Assembly: GCA_963995505.1 (NCBI GenBank)
Contig: OZ023189.1
Coordinates: 2,493,155 to 2,557,154, forward strand
DNA length: 64,000 nucleotides
Origin: Hypericum androsaemum
Lineage: Eukaryota; Streptophyta; Magnoliopsida; Malpighiales; Hypericaceae
Reading direction: 5' to 3'
The number at the start of each line of letters is the position of its first letter. Within the stretch, counting starts at the first letter, position 1. Both the position numbers and the translations under genes were made by a program. The notes under the pieces were generated by a model. It was not told the DNA's origin. It worked only from the letters and a program-made list of their open reading frames with translations, and ran no database searches. Below, piece by piece: positions 47,160 to 59,874 of this stretch.

Positions 47160-48420
47160 TAATGATGACCATTGGATTGAACTCATGGACAAATTGCTAA
47201 GCGCCAACCAATTATGAAGTTTGGTGGACAAGTGCAGACCACCAACCAAGGAAACAAACCATCTTCGGGAGAGACATATAACGCACCTTTCCCTATTCGT
47301 TACAAATGGGAAGGCGAACCGTTCAAAACACTATCTCGCGCTAATATCTCTACTTTACAATTGCATTGTTTGGCCCGATATGCATACATTAGGGATGATA
47401 GGTAACGACTTTGAATCAATTCTTGACAAGTATGGTTGGTCGTATTTTGGCACTCATAAGGTTGTGACATAATAGGGAACTCACCCTTGATTTTTATTCT
47501 ACCATGAAAACAAAAAAGGGTTACTCGCACCCAATTGTTTGTAATTGATTGTGTACGAAGTAATGTGAATGCGGTACATTTGTCATGTTCATTTGATTGT
47601 TCGAAAAGGTGATTGCTGGTGAAATGAAAATTGTGACTCCCGGCCATGTAGTTACTCGTTTGGCCGAGCACTTGCTGTCTGTGAAGCTTGCAGGACATGA
47701 TTTGGTTAAAGAAATGACCGAAGTAGTGGCTAATGAGCTCGATCTCAATTTCCTAAGCCATGGGAAGACCGAGACAGCATGAAGGTCCGATTGAACACAT
47801 TACTGCCCCCTCCGGGCGACTGAACCATGATCAAAGAACAGCTAACTCGGCTTGAAAGTCAAGTCGACGAGTTTGTGGGCGAACAGAGGTTGAAGGATGA
47901 GAGAACTCGGCCGTTTGAAGAAAAATCCAAGCCAGACATGAAGCACATTACAAGGCGTTCCAAGCACATTATCAGGCGGTCCAAGAATATCAAAATTACA
48001 TGCGAGGATGGTCCGCGACCTACGGACATTGCCTCCCACCCTAGTCCTGCAATAACATGGCAGTATTCGCATCACTCCTTTTGTTTTACCTTCCATTATT
48101 TAATTTTGGTAACATCGTAATTGCGCATTATGCATGTTGCCATATATTTGAGCTTAGTATGGCTCTAGGTTTAAATATATTATTTATTGTTTGAATGGCC
48201 ACGACGGTCATCAATCTTATAATATTTCTATTCGCCACATTTTTGGGCCACGGAGGCTAAATATGTGTTTTTGAGTGACGTACTTTTCTTTTGGATTGAC
48301 CACATAGGTCATGATTATATTTCTTTTTCCTTCTCCTTTAGTAATTGTCTACACTCCATTGAGGACAATGTGTCCTTAAAGTGTGGGAGAGGGAGAATTT
48401 CTTGTAAGAACCTTTTAGCA
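47160..48420 (+). mobile_element. decayed Athila-like gypsy 3' region
   Basis: A box at 48357-48396 (cattgaggacaatgtgtc, then AAGTGTGGG) matches the box after gag-pol of the Athila element at 17.9 kb, but on the plus strand. Upstream frames at 47597-47782 and 47827-48120 (LTRLESQVDEFVGEQ, RTRPFEEKSKPD) look like coding remnants but show no conserved retroelement domain. No LTR pair was found. Confidence 0.5.
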
Positions 48421-49707
48421 TTTTAGGTCTAGGAACTTGTATTTAGATAGAGCTTGGCACGATTTTGTTGAATTTCAACCCCTTCAAAAATTTGAAAATC
48501 ACTAAAATTAAACCACGCACTTAGGGAAGAATCTACTTTGGGCACTCCGGTTAGGAATAGGTTGAAACCTCAGCCTTGGTCATTTATCTGAGTGTTTTCG
48601 ACATGTAGAATTTACCAGAGAGTTGATGATTACTTTGTGAGGACTTTGAGCGAGGTAAGAGACAAACGTCTCTATTCTTTCACGAGGTGCTTACAATGTC
48701 TGGTTAATTGGGTGTCGTACCAATACTTTGCACCATCTTGGTTATGCGTGAGTGAATGGGAGGAGTCCTTGTTTAAGCCGAGCGCAAAAAATCTTTACCC
48801 TTATTGTAAGGCCTCGTGATCTGACCGACTGTCTCTACAGACCAACACGGGTCTTTTCCAGCATGTTTTGTCCTCACTCACATGTATCCTGAAAAATTCC
48901 CAAAAGGTCACACATCCTGATCCTACTCTCAGCCAAACGCATTTAACCTTGGAGTTTTCTCAGAATGGGTGATAACGGTAATCCAACCAAATAATCATAA
49001 CTATGAAAATAGGAAGGTTGTCAATGGGTTGATCATATAGTAGTGCCTTGGAAGTAGTCACCATTCATTTAGGGGTATCAAGTGGAATCACCATGGGTTT
49101 GCAGGTTCCATTGGCCAAAGTAATGCCTTGAAAGCAGCTGCATTGCGTCGCCACAGCCACCAGCAGGCCATCACAAAGGTCATAGCCCATGGTGGGCTGA
49201 ACCTCGACTTGGATTGGAAGGCTTTCCACATCTCCTCCAAGAACCACCAGATCCTGCAGTGGTAACCCCTAAATTCTGAAGGATTTTCCAATTTTGTTTC
49301 TGCTAGTCTAGGATCGATTAGCCCATAGGTCTAGAATTTAGCTATGAGTTCACTTTTCATTCCAGCAGTATAGTAAGTCACAAGTTACAGTCTTCCCCGC
49401 TATGAATTCGTCTTGCTTTTTTGCCAGCACTCGAGGTTATTTCTAATGACCCCGTGCTTGTTTGGCCTTGGCTTGAGGTTTGTTTGGACTAGTCCAAATA
49501 AGGCTCTGCTCATTTAATGGCATGATTGAGGATGCCATCTTATTAGCTGATGTCATATTCTACAAGTTCCCCTTGGTTAGGTAAATTCTACTAGATAAAA
49601 TGTACTTCGTGGAATTGATTTCAGCTTTTGAAGCTAATGCCTCGACTAGTACTACCAATTGTTTATCCTGTAAATCTGAATAGCTTATAGGGTACAAATT
49701 AGATATA
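48421..49707. other. unassigned spacer with one possible captured coding fragment
   Basis: The minus strand at 49065-49290 has two overlapping open frames in a GC-richer island. One reads VLGGDVESLPIQVEVQPTMG and then CDGLLVAVATQCSCFQGITL. I do not recognise it. The rest shows nothing coding. Confidence 0.35.
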
Positions 49708-50696
49708 AAGTAAAACTTTTCTAAAGTGATATTATTGGGACCGGAGAAAATTATCACTTTAGAGAGGTTATCATATAAGAGGGGTTTACATTTTTTTACT
49801 ACAAAAAAATTTGGGTAAATTACCCTCACGTCCCTGAGGTTTGGTCACCCTCCCCCTAGGGTCCCTGGCTTTTGGAAAATGATTGTCCCGTCCCTAAGTT
49901 TTGATGATAATAGACACTCAGGTCCCTGGCTGACGTCATCGGCTCTTTTTTTCATTTTTAGTCATAGAAATGACCAAAATACCCTTAACTTTTCATTTTT
50001 GGTTAAGGGTATTTTTTTCATTTTTATGACCAAAAATGAAAAAAGAGCCGATGACGTCAGACAGGGACCTGATAGTCTATTATCATCAAAACTTAGGGAC
50101 GGGACAATCATTTTCCAAAAGCCAGGGACCCTAGGGGGAGGGTGACCAAACCTCAGGGACGTGAGGGTAATTTGTTCAAAAAATTATTGTGTAATTCTCG
50201 TTTGACCAAGACCTCTCTATCTGCTACATTCCGACCAAACAATATATTATCGATGTAATTTTGAATCAATCAAACAAAAATGTAAATAAAAGTCACGAGA
50301 TAACTTAAATCTCGGCTTAAAGCGTTATTCAAATACTACACTTGATTGAAATATTTTTTACAACAAGACGACGATCACAAGGACCATTTGAAGATAATTC
50401 AAAAGATGAATGATGACGTAAAAGTTATCAAACAAAAAAATCTAGCACAAATTAACATCTTAAAATAATTTTCAAATTCGCAAAGTACGTAAAAAATATA
50501 TGTATTTATTCAAAAATATCACTTTATGCGAAAATTGGGACAGTAATTTTACACTAAAATTTTCTGAAAAAAGTATCAGTTATTACAATAGAGGGATTAT
50601 CACATTTTAACACTGGTCCCGACTCGGGACCAGGACTTTTTATTATTTTAGAGAGGTTATCACTTTAGAGGGGATCACTTTACAGAGGTTTTACTG
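49708..50696. mobile_element. pogo/Lemi-like Tc1-mariner DNA element, non-autonomous
   Basis: The minus-strand end CAGTAAAACCTCTGTAAAG (from 50696) and the plus-strand end AAGTAAAACTTTTCTAAAG (from 49708) are imperfect inverted repeats of about 24 bp. They are flanked by TA on both sides (49706-49707 and 50697-50698). The end sequence matches plant Emigrant/Lemi1-type elements. No transposase is present, and a second element sits inside. Confidence 0.75.
49813..50177. mobile_element. foldback MITE (MULE-type), nested
   Basis: The 365-bp sequence is a near-perfect palindrome from end to end (aaattaccctcacgtccctg on both ends in opposite sense), centred near 49995. Flanks aaaaaattt and aaaaaatta are 8 of 9 identical, in line with a 9-bp duplication. 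It codes for nothing and interrupts the pogo-like element. Confidence 0.88.
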
Positions 50697-51084
50697 TATG
50701 TACTTTCTCTTGTATTCTCAACACTTTTTTGTTGGAGCATGGCGAGAAGCAGTGACCGAAAATTGCAAAACCACTGGCGAATGCCAGTGGCATGTTACAG
50801 AATGTTCCAGCTTTAGGGAACTAGCGACCGCCAATTGACTAGCAATAGCCACTCGTCGCAGTAGAAATTTTTCTAATCAGACTCAGTTTTAGACTCCTAG
50901 ATGGCCTAGATAGGTTATGTGGCTTACAAGGATTTGTCTAATATATTAAGGCATGTTATCTTAGTTTGTGTATAGCTTTATAGCTCAAATCTCATTAATA
51001 AAAGTTCTCTTGTGTCCATTGTTCTTGTGCGTTCTTGTTTATTTATGAATTTCCTAACAACTAGTATCAGAGGTAAGGAAGAGG

Positions 51085-51732
51085 ATGGCAAATCACGGCG
51101 CGAAGTTTTCCTTGGTGAAGTTCAATGGATCATCAAATTTTTGGTTATGGCAAAGGCGTGTCAAAGATCTGCTGGTGCAACAAAGGATGGTCAATGCTCA
51201 CTTGGGGAAGAAGCCTGAGAAGATGGAGGGGAAAGAGTTGGAGGCTAAGGCGGTGGCGATGATTTACTTGTGCTTGGATGTGAAGTATCATGTCATTGAT
51301 GAGGAGTCACCAGCTGGGGTTTGGAAGAAGTTAGAGCATAACTATATGTCAAAGTCTCTGTCGAACAAGCTTTATCTTAAGCAAAGGTTGTACATACTTA
51401 AGATGATGGAGGGTTCAGATTTGAGCCAACACATCAATAGTGCCAATCAACTTGTGAGTGATTTGATAAGGGTCAATGTGAAGTTTGATGACGACGACAA
51501 GGCATTGTCGCTGTTGAATTTCTTATCAAGTTCTTACAAAAGTATGGTTACAACTCTAACTTGGGGTAAAGAGTCCTTGGTGTTAGAAGATATTACTAGT
51601 GCTCTACTAGGATTTTATCAAAGGAAGAAGGCCACCGATGAACTAGGAGAAGGGCTTATTGTGAGGAGAAACCATGATCGTAGAGGAGGAAAGATGGAAA
51701 AAGATCCAAGTCCTGTCAAGGAGATTCAATAG
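51085..51732 (+). CDS. copia Gag protein
   Basis: The 215-codon frame starts MANHGAKFSLVKFNGSSNFW and contains the UBN2-type gag core (DEESPAGVWKKLEHNYMSKS, NKLYLKQRLYILKM, TLTWGKESLVLEDIT). It ends just before a knuckle-like CFKC remnant, and a stop after KEIQ cuts off the nucleic-acid-binding part. It is the best-preserved Gag of the two copies. Confidence 0.85.
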   Translation: MANHGAKFSLVKFNGSSNFWLWQRRVKDLLVQQRMVNAHLGKKPEKMEGKELEAKAVAMIYLCLDVKYHVIDEESPAGVWKKLEHNYMSKSLSNKLYLKQRLYILKMMEGSDLSQHINSANQLVSDLIRVNVKFDDDDKALSLLNFLSSSYKSMVTTLTWGKESLVLEDITSALLGFYQRKKATDELGEGLIVRRNHDRRGGKMEKDPSPVKEIQ

Positions 51733-51807
51733 AAATTGCTTCAAGTGTAGAGAAAAGAAGCACATGAAATTGCTTCAAGAACTAGGGATCATGACTGATC
51801 AGGTTCT

Positions 51808-52143
51808 ATGAATATGGCCTCATATTCGGATGGGTCAGTTGGTGATTGTATTTCTATCTTATCAAGTCCTAAGCATCCTATTGAATTTTTAATTTTGGAT
51901 AGCGTGTGTTCTTTTCACATGACTCCCAGTAGGGATGAGTACGACGCCTACATGTTTATTTATTTAGGTATGGTGACTATGGGTGATGATTCTACTTGTA
52001 GAATTGCAGGTATAGGAGACATACAAATTAAGATATGGAATGATGTAGTAAAAAAATTGTGTGGGATTACACATGTTCTAAAGTTAGATAGGAATTTGAT
52101 CTCATTAAGAGCTTTGGATTATAGGGTTATGGCTATAAGATAG
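51808..52143 (+). pseudogene. copia protease remnant
   Basis: The sequence LDSVCSFHMTPSRDEYD followed by MVTMGDDSTCRIAGIGDIQI is the copia protease start region. The frame ends at 52143, and pre-integrase remnants continue in other frames to about 52800. No reverse transcriptase is found. Confidence 0.8.
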
Positions 52144-53327
52144 AAGGTGGTCTAATGGAGGTGGAGAAGGATGTTATGGTGGTAATGAAGGGTGAAAGGG
52201 ATGCAAGAAATACCTACAGGTTAGTGGAGGACACTATTGTAGGTGGAGTCATATCAATGAAGTCTGATGGAGGAGAGAAAAGCTCATGTCATATAAGGTT
52301 AGTTCATATGAGGAGCAAGGTCTTGACATGAATGGGCTGAGTGCAGCCAATAGGGTTCTTGGAATTGGGTTCGCGGCGACAAGGATAGCAAGTCCCCGCT
52401 ATACTTGTCCAAAGGCACGTGCAAAGCAAAGGTGTTGGGTAGGTTATGCATCGGGAATGCAAAATCATCAGTAACACCATGGGTGAATCAGGTTTTATCT
52501 CACTCAACAGCGAGCAATAAAGTTTGTGACATGTCAAGTGTTCTACTAGATGGAACAAAAGGTTGTCCAATGTATGTTATGGCTTGTAGCATTGGATTGG
52601 GACAAAAGGAGCAAGGTTCAACAAGGAAGCAGTTCCAGGTTGCGGAGTATAAGGGTGACCAAAAAAATAGAGGAGCGTCTATTGGTCACAAGATTGCTTC
52701 AGTAGGTGAACTTGCATATTGGAGTTCAATGGAGGATGTAGGGAATACACCAAGCAATCTCGGGAGATGCTCGAGTTTTGGGGATGTCTCCAAGTGATTG
52801 AACAAATGATGAAGAGAAGTTTAAATGGTCTTATTGTTGAGTACGGAAGGGCCTAAGGTTCAAGGTGGAGTTGGTTTGGTTTCACAGGACTTTGTATTTT
52901 TCAAGGGGCGATATCTCATCAAGGTAGAGTTTGTTGAAATTCGGGTAAAGCTTTATAGTTTTTCTATGGTATGATTTCTCGCCAAAGTGGAGATTGTTGG
53001 GAGTATGGTGAGAAGCAGTGACTGGCGATCGCCAGTGGCCTGTTATAGAATGTTCCAGCTTCAGGGAACTGGCGACCGCCAATTGACTGGCAACTGCCAG
53101 TTGTCGCGGCGCAAAGTTTCCTAATCAGACTAGGTTTTAGACTCTTAGATGGCCTAGATAGGTTCCGTAGCTTGCAAGGGTTTGTCTAATATATAAAGAC
53201 ATGTTACGCTAGTTTATGTATAATTTTGCGGCTCGGATCTCATCAACAAAAATTCTTATTTCTCTCTGTTAAGATAGACAATAAGCCAAACTACCTATTA
53301 TTTCCTTGTGGATTTCCTAACATTTTT

Positions 53328-55700
53328 CTCTTCCTAGGCATTGTAATAAAGACTTCTAAGACATTTATCTTTTAAAAAATAGAGATAAAAGATAAGATTT
53401 GGTATTGGACGGTTGATTTGGACATAACTAAAAAATTGTCCGACTAAAGGGCCATTGGAGAGGGGGGTTCGGAAGGTGCTTCGTGGGGGGTTGGGACTTG
53501 GGAGAATTGAGGTTCGATGTTAGGGCCGGTGCGTACTCTCAGTTGATGTGACATTACTCCATTGATCATTAATCTTGAAGCGGTGTCCGTAGAACGCACG
53601 AGGTCAAATCCGAGTATAGACTAAAGCTATTTTTTTGTGTTCGCTCGTCTTTGGCATTTTCTTTTCCGACGGTTTTTAAATAAATGTAAACTTAAACGGC
53701 GGATACCGCATTGTATGGAATTTATGAACACATTTAACCTATATTATTTTTTACAACTATCATCTTCAACAAGTTGGATTCAACAGATTAACCTTCTTAG
53801 TTGGTAGACATATGGAACATCTTATGCCATCTTTTTTACCTATAAAAAAATAATAAAAACTAAAAAGCTATCTTTAATCAATTTTTATCACTTATTATAT
53901 ATTTTTGTTAGAAAAAGTATGATAATCAACACTATTGGACCTTATTTAGTGGATGACTTTCCCAATAATTATTTTTTTATTTGTAAATTTGAATCCAATT
54001 TTTTTTAGAATTCAACTTCTTTAAGAATTAGATCTACCTCCGGTTGTTCAATACTTATTATATTAATTTGGTATATTTTGATACTTGCTACGAGCTATAA
54101 ATGAGCTCTATTCAAATTATTAACATACAAATACTATTTTCTCCATAAACCCCAAAATTTTATATGGAAGTTGTTAAAAAAAGCATTCAATTCTTAGCTT
54201 AAAATTTAAAAATTAACATTATTTCTTTGTACCGTTGACTGTCTAAATAGATATAAATATAAATATATTAATTAAATTGTTTATAATGAAATATTTAAAT
54301 TGTTTTTTAAGCAAATTGGTCATTAGTAGAGTATGGATTTTAAATTTGATCCTCATGATTCAATGAGTATCTGGATGGTTATTGAAGAATATAATATAAG
54401 ATTCGAGTCCTACCTTTAAAATCTAGATTTGAGTTTAGACTTATAGATCTTATCATACCCTATTTATATTGTTCTAGTACCTGATGCCACTGCTACATCC
54501 ATCGTAGGACTGGAGGAGGCGATCTTTACCTCTGTATTCTAGATTTTTTTTAATTCTTTTAAATTATTCATTTGGAAAAATATGTAATTTTTACTGATTT
54601 TGATAATTTCAGTTAATTTTCTACCCAAAATGGAAAACCCTTTTTAATCTAATTGGAGATGAATCTCACATGAAATACGCACATTTGAATCAATATATTT
54701 TAAGGTCCTTGTATTTGAAGATCTCGGTTTACTAATATTTCAAACTTAATTAATATTAAATTTATTTATTATTTCGAATTGTATATTGAATATATAATTT
54801 CTGACACAGAATGACGAGGCACGTGTCATTTTTAGGGGAAAACGACAAGACAAATTGTACATCAGGAAGATTTGTAGTGAGACAAATATAAGTATACAGT
54901 GTGTACAATTCTTGGTATGGATAAAACAGAAGGCATCGAGGGGCCCAAAGGGAGGCTCCACTCCACCTAGCAACCGCGTCCTTCCCAGACAGAAAAGGCT
55001 TAACCTGTTGAGTTGTAAGGCACTAATATACCTGTATCCCACTTCTTCTTTCCATATGATTATTGACATTAAAATCTATTCTTACACTTGCGATTCTCTG
55101 ATTGGGAATTGGCGTGACATCACTTTCAATCCTCACATCATATAGAACACCAACCTAAAAAACTGTTGTCGTCGGAGCTCAGTAACAGTGAGTGGTAAAT
55201 CCGTCGATGGTCACTCAAATATAGGGATATTCCCCTTGTAGTCGCTGACATTTTGTCTAAGATAAAAATGGGTAAAATAATTGAAATTTAACAATCGATC
55301 CACATCTCATTCACGGTTAACTATTGATTAACCGGTTTGTAGAAATCTTGAACCGTAACCAGATTGTCGACTCGTAGTTCAAGTTATGGTTCATGAACTA
55401 TGGAACCGTGGGCCTATTCTCAATCCAAATCACCAGTTCAACAGTTTAAGCCGGCCAAAAGTTAGTATTAATTCAAATTCGCTCGTGCTTCATTTATCTT
55501 TGCGTTTCTAAAAAATGGTGATTTCATGTGTTCTCTCTCTCTATATGATTTTCGGAATTTGCAACATTTAGTATGCTGATATAATGACTACACAGAAGAA
55601 TCTAAAACTATGTGACCAAAAAGGAACTGACTATAATTTAGAGACCTTCGGTGTTCTTTACCAAGTAAGGAAAGTACTAGGAAGGTTGCACCATTTTATC
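53328..55700. other. AT-rich intergenic region
   Basis: No coding frame with recognisable motifs. The short ORFs at 54746-55145 overlap each other on both strands and look random. Confidence 0.6.
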
Positions 55701-55811
55701 AGTCAACTTTCCTTTGAATATTAAAATAGTTGTTGACATCTATAATAACCCCATGCACCCACACTTGGAACTACACCGCCCAAACTTGCACTTCACCTGA
55801 AACATCATACT

Positions 55812-56345
55812 ATGGATCAAGAAGAGAACAATATCTCCCAATCCCGCTTCCGAGGGGTGAGGAAGAGAAAATGGGGGAAATGGGTATCCGAAATACGCGA
55901 GCCGGGGACCAAAACCCGAATATGGTTAGGCAGCTTCAGGACACCAGAAATGGCAGCCGTAGCCTACGACGTAGCAGCATTCCATTTCCGGGGAAACGAA
56001 GCTACCCTTAACTTCCCTGAACTTGTTCACCACTTCCCGAAGCCGGCGGGCTCAACCGCGGAGGATATTCGTCGGGCTGCGAGCAATGCAGCGTCCAATT
56101 TCGCCGCTAGCTCGATGACGATGGAAGGTGTTGGAGGGTCGAGCAGCTCGAACAACGGCCGTGTTTGCCCATCTAATGTGATGCTCTCGTCAAATGAGAT
56201 ACAAGCTATCAACGAGTCAGCTCTCTGGACGCATTTGGAGGAGACCAATGTGCTTCAAGGTTCGATGAATTATTTTTCTGATGCTGATCATATTGCAGAG
56301 GACGAGTGGAACGGTACGGAGATTGATCCTCTCTGGGACTATTAG
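55812..56345 (+). CDS. AP2/ERF transcription factor, DREB-type (ERF016-020-like)
   Basis: A single-exon protein of 177 residues. The AP2 DNA-binding domain spans residues 11-69 ([20 protein letters not shown] ... [10 protein letters not shown]), with the YRG and RAYD elements present as FRG and VAYD. Val in WVSEI is typical of the DREB side of the family. The tail after the domain starts IRRAASNAA and ends in an acidic patch with DPLWDY, probably the activation region. It should act in the nucleus on DRE/GCC-type promoter sites in stress or developmental responses. The intronless layout and length fit small group II ERF genes. The ATG at 55812 is the first in frame. Promoter elements were not identified with confidence. 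Confidence 0.95.
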   Translation: MDQEENNISQSRFRGVRKRKWGKWVSEIREPGTKTRIWLGSFRTPEMAAVAYDVAAFHFRGNEATLNFPELVHHFPKPAGSTAEDIRRAASNAASNFAASSMTMEGVGGSSSSNNGRVCPSNVMLSSNEIQAINESALWTHLEETNVLQGSMNYFSDADHIAEDEWNGTEIDPLWDY

Positions 56346-57800
56346 TTACAATATTATACATTCTTCGAAAACGAAGTTACGATATTATATAGGTTGCTTA
56401 AATTTTTATGTATTTTGGTCGATTCATGACAATTAGGATACGAGCTTGCATGCATCTGGTTTTTTTTTAATCTATCGTATTCGGAGCACTGTCAAACCCC
56501 ATTTTAGGAGATCGCTCACTAAGTAGTATTTTTATATTTGTAAGACCGGCAACCAGCTCTCTTACCATTGGTTTGCATGCATTTGGATTGAGTGCCAATA
56601 AAACTGAAATATAACTATTCATTGTATTTTCTTCACCAAACATACTGAGCTATCAATTGTAAACGTCGAAATTGTTTATACTAAGCATTGTTATTCCCAG
56701 TCGCAATGAAAGCTTAAATATAATGTTGAAGATTTTAGTTTCGTTTCCATATTCTACTCCTCTTCCGAGCACGGTGACTGTGAGACAAAATCAATCATAA
56801 CTTATTGGAATCCAAATGAGATGACTCGTGATATAATTCAGAAACCTACAATTAGTGAAATCGGAGGTTTGATAAAAAATTTACAGAAGAAAATCAAAAT
56901 ATAGAAGAAAAGAATTGCCACATTAATTGATAATTCGGGCGTAAGATTGTTTTGGCAAAGTAGATTTTCTTACAAATGAATATAATTCGCCCGATTATTT
57001 GACTACTATCTGAAAAATAAGAACTACGAGCCCCTTAAATATAAATGCATGCTTGACAGACATGTATAAGTAGAGAAGTAGAGCATGAGAATTCTTTGGA
57101 CAAAGGTTTCTCATGTCATTTTCTAACGTCTTTCAAGCATTAACTCCTGGTATATTAAATCTTGTGTAACAAATGATACACAAAATATCATTATGAGTCA
57201 CCAAAATAAAAGAATTAGACAATTTTATACCTGAATATCTAAGATTCACCAAATAAAATAACATTGCCTATTCAAATATTTTTTATTTATGTATTATATT
57301 GTTGCAGTTATGTAATTTATCTATTTATCTTATTTTTACTGAATGATCTAAACAATGAGCTTCAAGAAAAGAGAGCTATAAAATCTAGTCGATAATTTTC
57401 AAAAATAATATTTTTATTATTTGAATATAAATTAGTTGATTCAATAAATATAAAAATGGTTGAAAAAATAAGTCGACTCATTTTCGTCCTCTGTTCTTTT
57501 TTGGGATATTTTCGTTCTCTTTTTCTGGAGGAAAAAAAACAAAGGAATGAAAACTCAGAATCTGCTTACGTAGACACCAGAATGGCATTGGTGTCTCTTT
57601 TTTTTTTCCCCCGAAAACGAGGATGGTCTTCATCCAACGTAAGAGCGGTGAATCAGCTGTTAAAGTAAGAATATTTCGGTTGGAAGCTGAATGAAGTTTA
57701 TTTTTTGGGTCAAATAAAGTTTTTCTTTGAACAATGGAAAGTAAGTTAATATAAGCAAGTCTACAGAGTCTAAAGATATATTTTAAAAAACGACCAAGAA
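56346..57800. other. intergenic region downstream of the ERF gene
   Basis: AT-rich with no gene seen. It is the ERF 3' flank followed by spacer. Confidence 0.6.
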
Positions 57801-57809
57801 ATTGTTGAG

Positions 57810-58760
57810 GTATGAAAATATCAAGGCACGGAAGCCGGGATCGGGCGACAAGTCCTCCTCATGACGTTGGCGTTGAGGATGATAGAAAGGCTTCGGGGAC
57901 CTCGGGAGGCACTCACGAATTTAGTTGCCGCTCTCAGTCGCAGTTGCCGCTCTCAGCCTCAGTTGATGATCTCGGCCCCAGGAGGTGCTCTTGGCCTGCC
58001 TCGCAAGGCGTTCTCAGCTAGGCGTCCCCGGTCCACCTTGGCTTGTCGTCCTCGGATGGCAAGCATCCTCCTTTGGCTATAAGTATCAGTACTGGTCTCG
58101 TCATCGAGGGTCTTCGGGCTTTTGTAAATCGGTCATGTCTTTTTACTTAGACCTTGGATTGAGATGATTTCTTAGGCACCGGAAAGATAAGACAGAGATC
58201 TACAACTTTGTAGTTTAAACTCTGTTTCAAAATGAGCCCGCCTCGGCAGGCAGGTCCGACCAGCCTTGGGTTGAACTTTGGAGACCCGCCTCGGGTTGCA
58301 TTGAGACAGATCCGGACTTTAGTTGGCATTGAGACGGACCCGACCTTTAGTTGACATTGAGACGGACTCGACCTTCGGTTGGTATTGTTGACACATCTTG
58401 GGTTCCCGTGAGTAACAACCGCTTCCACTTTTCTATTTAGAGACCTCTTCTGGTCTCGAGTTTGGTAGAGACCACTTCCGGTCTCTAGTTCAGCAAGGAA
58501 CCCACCTCGGGTGGAATGGTTGAGAACCGCCCAGATTGGAGGAAAGGCGTCCCCACCTTCGGTCGATGTTGAGGCAAGCCCCGCCTTAGGTTGGTATTGT
58601 GACCCGCCTTGGGTTGGTTTTGTGACCCGCCTAGGGTTGATTCTTTTGAGAACCGCATGTGGTGATTTGCAAGGCTCGCCTGTGGTTACGCGCGACCCGC
58701 CTCGGGTAATATAAGCAACCCGCCTCGGGTCACCATCTTTGAACCTGCCTGTGGTCTCTT
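57810..58760. repeat. GC-rich degenerate repeat island
   Basis: The motif gacccgcctcgggttg and variants recur about a dozen times between 58225 and 58740, mixed with a second motif (cattgagacggacccgacct, three to four copies at 58290-58380). The 57810-58080 part is rich in cctcgg and ctctcagc repeats. ORFs here shift frame and have no family motif. It may be part of an LTR or a degraded satellite. Confidence 0.6.
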
Positions 58761-59874
58761 CGGTCCACCTTGAAGAGGCATTCTTGGCCTAGTTCGGACA
58801 AAAATCACAAATCAAACCCCCTATGCTCTCAATAAACTCTCTTTCCCTCAACTCGTTTTGCCCTACTTTTTTTTTCTTTTTCGCGGCTCATTAGGATCGA
58901 TTTTAGTACAACTACTTCAGACAGTCTCGAGATCAATTTCTCTACGTTATCGTACTTTTTCCTTGCAAGAGAAACCCGTTCCTTCTATTCTTCAAATTCT
59001 AACCCGACCAGTTTCGCCGATCAAATGAGTAGTCGGACAACTTTTTTTTTAAATAATTCAATCGTCAATTATACTTGGTATTAAATGCTAAATATTCTCT
59101 AATTATTTTACAAAAAGTTTTATCATTCACACGCACCAAAACCTTAATTGAATCATTTTAAATACAACAAAATTGTAAAAATATTTTTTTTTACAGGATT
59201 GGTCAATAATCTAACCACTCTCCTGATTTTGGGATTAACGTGACCCGTTCTAAGTGCCGGATAGTAGATATAAATACTATGGGAACTTTTAGGGGGAAAT
59301 GATTGTTCATGAATGCACGCTAAATGTAATGGAGAAGACCGCAGGTCATTAGACTGCATCATTAACATTAATAAAGTGAAGAGTATTAGTTCCGAATTAT
59401 AATGGAGAAACCTACCGTTGATTGCACCCTTATGATGATCAGAGCTCTCCATATTCACCAAGGCGAGAAAGTGATTGCAGTTCATCGGAAATGGTTTTAC
59501 CAAAAGCTCCTCAGGGTATCGCCCAACCTGCTTAAAGCGGCCGTTAGTGAGGACTCAGTTTCCATGGCTCTCCTTTCGTCGTTCGAAATCGGACCTGAAA
59601 AAAATATCGAACCAGCTCAAGATGACGACAACCACATGGATGATCCAAAGATGAGACACAAAGGTTCCATCAGAATCATCAGAAAGTCGAGGAATTCTGA
59701 GATGCACCTGCCACTTCCAGAACAATGGGAACCTAAACCATCATCAACTTCCGCATTTTTGTACGGTGGGTGCCGTCTCCATCTTTTGAACTGCAGTTCC
59801 TTGCCTCTGCCGGCGAAAATAACCACAGAAATTGTTGGTCCTGTTTTTGTTAGCGGCATCGATACTTCTGTCTC
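58761..59874. other. intergenic / 3' flank of the TNL gene
   Basis: AT-rich at 58850-59400. An ORF of 174 codons on plus at 59402-59926 overlaps the TNL last exon antisense and has no motif; it is most likely a shadow. Confidence 0.55.

Larger units (their letters stand above)
50730..53322 (+). mobile_element. gag/protease-only Ty1/copia element, second copy
   Basis: LTRs of 330 and 328 bp (50730-51059 and 52995-53322) begin TGTTGG and end CCTAACA. They are flanked by TTTTT (50725-50729 and 53323-53327). A tRNA-Met-like primer site (CTAGTATCAGAGG) follows, and a purine tract (AAAGTGGAGAT) precedes the 3' LTR. The interior of 1.9 kb encodes gag, protease and a short pol remnant and lacks reverse transcriptase. 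This is the same layout as the copy at 32092-34587, although the LTR sequences differ considerably. Confidence 0.92.
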
